The notes under the pieces are model-generated. The model saw only the letters and a program-made list of their open reading frames with translations. It had not been told where the DNA came from and searched no databases. From positions 59,239,514-59,303,513 of the forward strand of contig CM017557.1 of assembly GCA_007844125.1 (NCBI GenBank): DNA of 64,000 nucleotides, given 5' to 3'. Below, piece by piece: positions 57,373 to 64,000 of the stretch. The number at the start of each line of letters is the position of its first letter. Position 1 is the first letter of the stretch. A program made the position numbers and the translations under genes. This stretch comes from Sinonovacula constricta. Its lineage: Eukaryota; Mollusca; Bivalvia; Cardiida; Solecurtidae.

Positions 57373-57764
57373 CTGAAAAATATGTAAAAAACAAATTATT
57401 AGTAATTGCATGTAACCATGGATACAAAATGACGTTATGCAAGAATGAACCGTGAAGTCTGACTTTCAAAAGAGCCAGCTAGTCTTTCTTATATTAATAA
57501 TTAAAGAAGATCCAGCCATATGTATAGTTCTAATGGTCATGCAAGCATTTTAAAAGTGGTTAAACAGCATGTACATGTAAAGCCAGTAAAAGACGAAGAC
57601 ACGGGCAAAGTACTTGTAGAAATGCTTCTCAATTTTACAAGAAAATGAAATAATGTCAGGTCATCGACTAAAAAAGAAACCAGAAAATAACAAGAAAGCG
57701 GAAATAAGAGTAAACAGAAGAAGAACCAGCATATGATGAGAATCGGCTTTAAGAAAAAACCTAC

Positions 57765-59350
57765 CACATGGCGTCCAATTTTCCTGCAACAGCTGCTTTA
57801 GATGATACAGATCGTCCTCTGACGGCTCCACTTTCACGTCCTGGGGATCGAGCTCGGGCAGTCCCATATCAAGGGACAGACTGATCGGCTCCAGCAACCA
57901 GTTGTCTGGCTCCAAAAGATCGTCTCGGCCATCATAGCAAGGCGAAGAAGAGCCGGGACTCATCTCAGTCAGACAGTCCGAGCTTGTGTCCAAACCCAGG
58001 GGCGATCCATGGGCCGACTGGTACGAGGACGTCGGAGAACATTCCATGTAGCTGTCATTAAGGGACGCACCGGGGAATTTCGGTGAGGTCTGCTTGCTGC
58101 AGGGTTGTATGATTGGTGGGCTCGGGCCAGCCGAGCCTACCATGCTCAATAACTCTTCCAGATCAGTGCAGTCCTCAAGAGTAAACTCCTCCTTAATTGG
58201 CATGTTGTAGGTTTGTGGATGCGATTGGATTTGTCGTGGCGGCTTTTGGTGAATGGGAATGGTGGATGTGATGGTGACAGGCTGGGCAACGGGTGGGCTG
58301 GTACTGCAACTTCTCATTACTGGACTAGACATCGGAACCGGGTGCGGGGACATAGGTTCCATTTTGATCTCGACCTTCTTGTTCCCACAGCTTGGTTCAA
58401 TAGGACCAAGATCATCGAAGAATGACTCGACAAATGTCGCATCGATGACTGGTAGATTCTTCTTCTTCGTTTCTGTGACTGTTTTTTCTTCTGATGATTC
58501 AGACATCGCTTGCCTTTCTTTCAGCTCGTTTAGTCTTTCCATCACGAATGTGGTGAGATGTTTAATTTGGTGGGTTTCTGGCTGCTGAATACTGCAGCGG
58601 GTTCCTGGTCTTGGCGACGTCGCCGGAGATGGATCTGGTGTAAGGTAGCAATCGGGTATCGCTACTTCAGGCACGACCTGTTCCTGCGTGCAGTGTGGTC
58701 CAAGCTTTGACATTACATCCGGACCAGCCGGTTGTGTCAAAGATTTGACTAGCAGCTCTTTCTTGTTTCTAATGGCGTGGACAGGATCTAGTTGTGCTGC
58801 TTGGTACACCATCGGAACTGTCTCCGAGCAGAACGATCCCATGCTTCCTCCAGATCCGAACAGCAATCCGTTCTGTTGGTGGCTGTAAACATTGACGTTC
58901 ATGACGTACTTGGTCTCTGCAGCTCCACCCAAATCATGGTTACCGTTTCCACCTTGTGTGTCGACGCTGTTAAATCTGGCAATCTTTGCTGGTTTGCAAG
59001 ATGATATAAAGTTCTCTTGCAGCTTCCTCTTCAGGGCTTTGATAGTGCTTGTATGACCTTGAGGGCGTTGACTAGCCATTTCAAAGTTTCCGTCTTGGCT
59101 TCCGTAATGGATCGGTGGGTGACCGAAGCCAGGGGTCTGGGAACCACCATTTCCACTAAATTGTAGACGATTATCTGGGAAAAATGGCGGCTGCTGCAGC
59201 AACATCTGTGGGCGGGACGCCATCATTTCAGGGTCAAATGCAGCCTGCATTGGTGGGAAATTGTGCCCACCAAAGAATATGTCAGGAGCTCGCGCAGCGT
59301 AAAGTGCGAAAAGCTGACCTTGGATCTTGAACTGCTTGGCTTCCTCCTCA
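57765..59350 (-). CDS. NPAS4/Dysfusion-like exon: PAS-B end and transactivation region
   Basis: A 1586-nt exon after a CGTTTTTAG acceptor. The first T completes a Ser codon, then EEEAKQFKIQGQLFALYAAR closes PAS-B. About 500 residues follow, rich in Pro, Ser, Gln and Gly. Visible pieces are a basic patch KALKRKLQENF...KPAKIAR that could be a nuclear localisation signal, and a short acidic hydrophobic patch EEFTLEDCTDLEELLSMVG. Three psi-K-x-E sumoylation consensus sites appear (IKME, IKEE, VKVE), two of them followed by Pro as in synergy-control motifs. The C-terminal DDLYHLKQLLQENW is acidic and amphipathic. The donor is G|GTAGGT at 57764. If the intron is retained, the frame stays open for 34 more residues with a hydrophobic tail. 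A Met upstream of the acceptor is intronic and is not a start. Confidence 0.9.
58119..58137 (-). promoter_or_regulatory. Smaug-type hairpin in coding exon (CUGGC)
   Basis: Minus RNA: GGCUCGG pairs perfectly with CCGAGCC (7 bp) around CUGGC, the loop of the classic nanos Smaug elements. It encodes part of MVGSAGPSP. Confidence 0.55.
58719..58731 (-). promoter_or_regulatory. Smaug-type hairpin in coding exon (CUGGU)
   Basis: Minus RNA: CCGG pairs with CCGG (4 bp) around CUGGU, in the codons for QPAGPD. Confidence 0.45.
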
Positions 59351-59709
59351 CTAAAAACGATAACAGATATGGCGATCAGAAACAAAGCAAGGTACTGAAA
59401 AGTTTGCATTAAAGCAACTTAATGCAAACAAACTGAATTTAATAGAAATATTAATTATTAATTTTCATTTAGGCAGCACATTAAATTATAACAAGCAATA
59501 TGTCAAGGTTATGCTATTTTTAGATTATATGAACAGAAAATGGTAATGCATCACCTGGGAAATTTCACAAAAACTGCAAAACATCATTGTTACAGAAATA
59601 TCGTGAAGTATGACACGTGTAGACGGTCCCACTGGTAGAATTAATGTCTTTATCTTAACGTGAGATATTATTACGCAAAAATAATGAGATAAAAATAAAA
59701 ATTACTTAC

Positions 59710-59866
59710 CTGACGACTTGATTAATGCAGACGACAACAGGATCGTCACTGTTGCTAACCAACGCTTGTTTGACGTGCATAACAATGTTGACCCAGATAA
59801 CCTGCTGGGATTTTGTGAGCATGCGCACTGTCATCATACAGCCCATCTCATGGCGGGATTTGATCA
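59710..59866 (-). CDS. NPAS4/Dysfusion-like exon: PAS-B beta-sheet
   Basis: A 157-nt exon after CTTTCCAG, ending GTCAG before GTAAGT. It takes one T from the previous exon (Leu) and leaves two bases. It encodes (L)IKSRHEMGCMMTVRM, LTKSQQVIWVNIVMHVKQAL and VSNSDDPVVVCINQVV. The alternating strands, with VRM.TK...VWVN, correspond to the C-terminal PAS-B sheet and replace the usual G.W.W signature with QQVIWV. Confidence 0.9.
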
Positions 59867-60350
59867 CTGGAAAGATTTAAAATTTCGATTATTTGTATTT
59901 CGAATGGATCACTTTAAAATGGACGAGGGAGTCACGTTCACGATGTTTACATTACCATTAAGATGGCATAGCTGATAGATAGAAATGTAGATTCCTTTTA
60001 TATCATATGATCTTCATTATCACTTACACTCAGGCATTGAAATTCTTCGCATAAATGAAACGGTTCAATGCAACCTGAATACATTATACTATTTTAAATG
60101 TAAAAAATACACTGAAGTACTTTTTTTACTTTTAAAACTAGTACAACACAAATTTACAGTAAGAGATTGTCGTAAACGTTGGAATTTGCACGTAGTCACT
60201 CAGTGGATTAGCATATATCGTCCCACTTGGACTTACTTAAAAGAAATTGCTAATGTAACTCTTTAGCTGTCCGTATTTAAATTGTCGGTACATGTATTTG
60301 AATTGCTAGTTTAAGCTTATATTTTCGATGTTTTTACTGTTGTCACTTAC
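59867..60350 (-). other. Intron of the NPAS4/Dysfusion-like gene
   Basis: AT-rich intron between the two PAS-B exons; nothing else recognised. Confidence 0.7.
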
Positions 60351-60457
60351 ATTGCATGTGCTTGGCTCGAGCCTCGCTTAGGTCTTCAGGATGGACCATG
60401 GAGTACCAGGACTGACGCTGGACTTCGGCATTGTTGTAACCAAGGTGGAACTCGGCC
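60351..60457 (-). CDS. NPAS4/Dysfusion-like exon: PAS-B core
   Basis: A 107-nt exon between a GTCAACAG acceptor and a GTAAGT donor encodes (T)AEFHLGYNNAEVQRQ and SWYSMVHPEDLSEARAKHMQ. LGY...E...QSWY..VHPEDL is the helical/turn core shared by bHLH-PAS PAS-B domains. Confidence 0.92.
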
Positions 60458-61624
60458 CTGTTGACAAAAAAGTTAATACTTGATTAAACCATTTGGATCA
60501 TTATACTTATGAAAGTACATATGTAATGGCAAGTAGAAGCCTATTGATCAATTGGCATTTATTCATTCAAAAACGGATACCGACCACTTATTCAGCATGT
60601 AATTCAGTCATTTTGTTAATGGGCAGTAACAATTAGTATCCATTCATATTCAAAGAAAGCCTTATGGCCATGTATAGATAATCATTAACTAGACAGAGAA
60701 AAACACTTTTGTTTTGTCGAACGTTTACGTTAATGGATTAAAGCAGTTTAATTCAATGTACATGGATATGGATATATGTATATGGATGTACTAACACGTT
60801 GCTTTCTGCCTTATTGCGAACGCCATGATTTGCAGGTATGTGTAGGTAATCTGGTAATCAACTTACATAAATCGCATAATCAATTACATTTGCAAAGTAT
60901 ATATTCCTAAATATGGGGCAGACACAATGCCGTGGGGAAGTTTACTTTATAAGTCGAGAGCATGCGCAAAATACAAAGCAAAAAGTTAATGGAGACATAT
61001 GACAGAATTTTTTCGCGACAATGATTAAGCAAACAAACTGGCAGGTGTATTTTAAATTGATGTCTGTTGCTTCTTCTTAAAACCAGTCTAAATTATGCAG
61101 GCGTATCTTGTCTTCATGTACATGTATGGATGTGTGTACCGTTGGGGATATTTATACTTAAAAAAGCAGCTGTCGCTGATACGACTCAAAATTCGGAATT
61201 GGCTTATTCTACTAAAACACTAAATACTGCGACATCCTAGCCTGTATATATACATGGTTTAAGAAGCAAATGTGAAATGCGATTTGATACAGTATGCCAC
61301 AAAAGAACCCGTTCGACAAGCAGTTTGTTCGAGCAATGCAGGTTCAACCTTTTTTCAATCGTATGAATGAATATAGTTTCGGTATTTGGTATTTAAATTT
61401 AGTTCGAGTTTGACATTGAATATTTATAGGGGTTTTGTTGCAATTTTAAGACACCTGAAACCAAAAGATTCGCGTGCTTTAATCATTTTCAAAGGCTAGT
61501 CATATATTCCGTTGCAATGAAGAGTCCGAGGATTATTTAACATTTAGAGATAAGAATTGTATTAATGGTTCCGATTGTTCGCCATGCATTTTTAATATTA
61601 TATATGGCATCAAAATATACGTAC
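60458..61624 (-). other. Intron of the NPAS4/Dysfusion-like gene
   Basis: AT-rich, free of the SINE and TIR families that fill the cysteine synthase introns; no exon-like segment recognised. Confidence 0.65.
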
Positions 61625-61812
61625 GTTTCAGTCATTTCTATGAAGGTCATGTCGAGCTTGTGGACGCTCTTGAAAATCATGGTGTTATTCTGGATCAAGC
61701 TTTCCTTGACGTCTGGTGTTATGAGAGGGGAACAAAGAGCCATAAACACGTGCTGCTCGCTACCACTCTCCTTCGGGCTGATCGGAACAAATCGTCCTTT
61801 CACGTGCATCAC
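61625..61812 (-). CDS. NPAS4/Dysfusion-like exon: PAS linker and PAS-B start
   Basis: A 188-nt exon after a CTGTTTCAG acceptor, ending GAAAC before GTACGT. It starts in phase 0 and encodes VMHVKGRFVPISPKESGSEQ, HVFMALCSPLITPDVKES, LIQNNTMIFKSVHKLDM and TFIEMTE plus two bases of a Thr codon completed by the next exon. The HVFMALCSPL strand and the KLDMTF start of PAS-B are characteristic. Confidence 0.88.
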
Positions 61813-64000
61813 CTGAAACAGATCGGAAGTGACGTCATTAATCAAAGTTGTTTAGTAGTTTTAAGGTAGAATTTTAGGATCCTTACACGTTTGAGCGCGA
61901 TTTTGTTGTTGTTGAGTCAGGTGGTGTTAGAATAGAGTACATATGTTATAATTTTTGTTGTGTTAAATTGCGTTAAAGAAAGTTAGATTCAAAATCCAAC
62001 AATCGTCACAATCAAACTTCTAGAAGAAGATTGTTTAGTTTAATAGTTAGGTTATTGGTGGTTATTTATAAAGCAGGAGTTCACTTTTTTGTATGGTTTG
62101 AAGTACGGCATAAAGCTTGATTACTATTGATAGGTTGTTTTCGGTAGAATTTTCATTAAAATTAGTTTTGCCACCATAATTAGTTAATAAAAACAGCGTG
62201 TGTTTTTTTTTTTTTTTTGTTGTTGTTGTTTTCTTTTTGGTTATCATTCATTAATTCATAGCTGTCATTTTACATCAGTCCCCCTCAACAATACATCCCC
62301 AATACGCTGACAGAGAAAGCGAAGAGGAAATATCAGATTGGCGACAAATTAACCGCATTATGTACACGAACGTATGTATACAGTCGGCGATTCATCATGC
62401 AACATGTTTCCTTCTAGTCTACGTTTACTTGGTACTGTCATATGATTTGTAGAGAGAGCGCCATGACGTCCGAAGCTATCCAAGCGTGGATGACTAATGG
62501 CCGCTTAATGAAGGCTGCAGTCGTCAAGCTGTCGTGTTTTATAGAGGTACAGAAATGCCCCGTGGGCAAACGACCATTGTGTATTGTTGCTTGGCGGCAC
62601 AGGTAAATGCTAAAGCTTAGATCTGCACGTCATATAACGTGCAATGAATGTTGACTATTCCAGTAATGAGAGAATGAGAACATGCTTGTTTCGCTTTGTA
62701 AATAATGGTGTGAGGTTAGTTTTTTAGTACAATTAGCCTTTAATTGTGATTATTAGGCAAATCGTATAAATGTAAGTATGAATGTACATTTCGTAGAACG
62801 GATTGAATATATATTGTTTTAACGTTAAGAAATATGCTAATAATACAAAATATATTACTTTGTTCGAATAAAAGGTAAAATGTTATTATGGAGAGACATA
62901 AATGAGTTCAACATACAAAACGTATGTACAATCTTTATCACCTATTCCAACACGGCCTGTCCGAAGCTACCATATTATCCGAAGCAACTAGTCATTCCTG
63001 AACATATTATTCGGATTTCACCGGTATTTGGTGCGTGTATAATCATATCACCCAGGCTGAAAGCAAGCCTAGTAGATTACTATGTGGATGCTATTCCTAA
63101 TGCGTTGTCATAGTAACGTAAAAGGTATCTGGTGACAACAGATGCGTATGGACTGTTTGAAGGTATATAGAATAATATATAGGGTGTGGAGCGACATAAG
63201 AGACTCTTTATTGTTGATGCGGCTGTTGCGATAAAGTATAAAGTTACATATACCTAAAAGATTTGGAGTGTCCAAGAGCTTAATGAGAGCTTAGTCGCAG
63301 GGGCGGATCCAGAAAATTTTGGTGTGTTTTCAAAACTCTACTCTTTTGCATGGTTGATGGGGTGGGGGGATGCACCCCCACGGATTCATCCCTGCTTAGT
63401 CGTCTCTCAATGTTCAATCTTTGAATTCTTCAGTTTTTGTAAAAAAAAAAATATAAATTTACCCTAAATGTGTGTTAGTTTTAAGCTACATTATGAATTA
63501 ATGTCTTAAATTGCCACAACTGACATGTCTGAATTTCAGAACATATTCTTCAGAACAGTGTACATGTATTTTGTTATCCTAAAGAAAACTACAACACAAA
63601 AGTAAACATCTGCTGCATCTTTGTCAGATCTTTTTCTTTTTAACTGCACTGAGTAAATGAATAAAACCATTGTGTTTCATCTGTCAAGCAAACGGAAGCA
63701 TCTGTATTTCTTCAAAACTAGCACAAATCAACGGAGAAGAAAGCAATTAGATACAGCCTCGCGTCTGCCCACATATCATAATTCCGCGTCCAGTTGGCCA
63801 GGTTCCCGCAACTTAAACTTGTCTGCGATAACCGGTGCCGTGATAATCCAGACGCCGTAAATTTTGGCAAGTTGACAGATCTAGGAAGCTGATTTTAAAA
63901 CAATCTCTCTTCGAAATACCTGTAGTGCTTTACCTGCTGAGGTTTGTTCTAGAAACGATAGTTAAACAATATTTTATGAAAACCTGCTACCGTCGTTGTC
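61813..64000 (-). other. Upstream intron sequence of the NPAS4/Dysfusion-like gene
   Basis: I looked for PAS-A and bHLH exons on the minus strand and found none I could support. The small open frames here (62880-63113, 63657-63860, plus strand) lack recognisable motifs. A TTG/T-rich run lies near 62199-62235. Confidence 0.45.
61830..61837. promoter_or_regulatory. Perfect palindromic CRE (TGACGTCA)
   Basis: TGACGTCA is the CREB/ATF consensus. It lies in the intron 18 nt from the acceptor of the 61812 exon. A lone 8-mer is only suggestive. Confidence 0.3.

Larger units (their letters stand above)
54600..64000 (-). other. Gene span: bHLH-PAS factor, NPAS4/Dysfusion type, 3' part
   Basis: Five minus-strand coding exons (61812-61625, 60457-60351, 59866-59710, 59350-57765, 57372-57341) have GT-AG junctions and all phases agree. 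They encode a nuclear PAS-domain transcription factor. The end of PAS-A/linker reads VMHVKGRFVPISPKESG and HVFMALCSPLITPDVKES. PAS-B starts at FKSVHKLDMTFIEMTET and continues through SWYSMVHPEDLSEARAKH, QVIWVNIVMHVKQALV and CINQVVSEEEAKQFKIQG. A long Pro/Gln/Ser-rich region with acidic patches follows and ends in DDLYHLKQLLQENWTPC. The RGRF...PV/LF.AFC.PL layout and the direct transition into PAS-B fit the NPAS4/Dysfusion family better than HIF, SIM or ARNT; no LxxLAP hydroxylation motif is seen. The bHLH and most of PAS-A are not in the window. Family members act as dimers with ARNT/Tango. A 2.7-kb 3' UTR follows. Confidence 0.85.

Noticed and set aside
58213..59004. Plus-strand frames antisense to the 1.6-kb exon (111, 70, 70 and 66 codons)
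   Set aside because: Shadows of a strongly supported minus-strand exon.
57765..59350. Assignment of the bHLH-PAS gene to HIF-alpha
   Set aside because: No LxxLAP oxygen-degradation motif and no HIF-type C-terminal activation domain; the PAS linker reads like NPAS4/Dysfusion.
57661..59409. 582-codon frame read from its own Met at 59409 as an intact protein
   Set aside because: The first 20 codons are intronic (acceptor at 59351-59352), and the end reads into an intron after the donor at 57764. The real exon is 57765-59350.
63921..63960. Possible 15-nt minus-strand microexon (CTAG acceptor, CAG|GTAAAG donor)
   Set aside because: Too short to support without transcript data and no phase partner in the window.

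Overview
This is an AT-rich animal nuclear segment, very probably from a bivalve mollusc. I infer this from the intron structure, the dense tRNA-derived SINEs and small terminal-inverted-repeat elements of a type abundant in bivalves, many minisatellites, and a mariner relic. There are no operons, CRISPR arrays, rRNA genes or convincing functional tRNA genes. Two genuine genes are visible and both run off an edge of what can be reconstructed here; the rest is repeats.

Plus strand, 14.27-31.69 kb: the five 3'-terminal coding exons of a PLP-dependent cysteine synthase (CysK/OASS-type fold-type II enzyme). All exons join in phase and end at a stop at 31684-31686. The introns (up to 8 kb) are filled with SINEs, TIR elements and a 94-97-bp tandem array that also occurs in inverted orientation. 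I do not see the N-terminal exons (Schiff-base lysine, GTGGT loop); they should lie upstream of the window.

Minus strand, 64.0-54.6 kb: the 3' part of a bHLH-PAS transcription factor of the NPAS4/Dysfusion type. Five coding exons join in perfect phase: end of PAS-A/linker, PAS-B in two exons, a 1.6-kb exon with the transactivation region, and a 32-nt terminal exon. A putative 2.7-kb 3' UTR follows, with an AATAAA at 54619-54624.

The most interesting signal is in that 3' UTR. At least eleven short hairpins (plus one weak one) have unrelated stem sequences but the same loop, CUGGU or its permitted variants (CCGGU, CUGGA, CUGG, CUGGUC), always closed by a G-C pair. This is the consensus of Smaug recognition elements, CNGG(N)0-3 on a stem, bound by the SAM domain of Smaug/SAMD4/Vts1. 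Many stems contain G.U pairs that pair only in the minus-strand RNA, the sense strand of the gene. Two more such hairpins lie in its coding exon. I therefore propose dense Smaug/SAMD4 control of an NPAS4/Dysfusion-type mRNA.

Other regions: 0-13 kb holds large minisatellites (44/51-bp, 44-bp, 42-bp units) and SINEs. 31.7-54 kb is intergenic and holds a hAT-like miniature element, foldback elements, TIR repeats, a broken mariner split by a CA/CACG microsatellite, and 26-bp, 41-bp and 51-bp tandem arrays. 61.8-64 kb is upstream intron of the bHLH-PAS gene.
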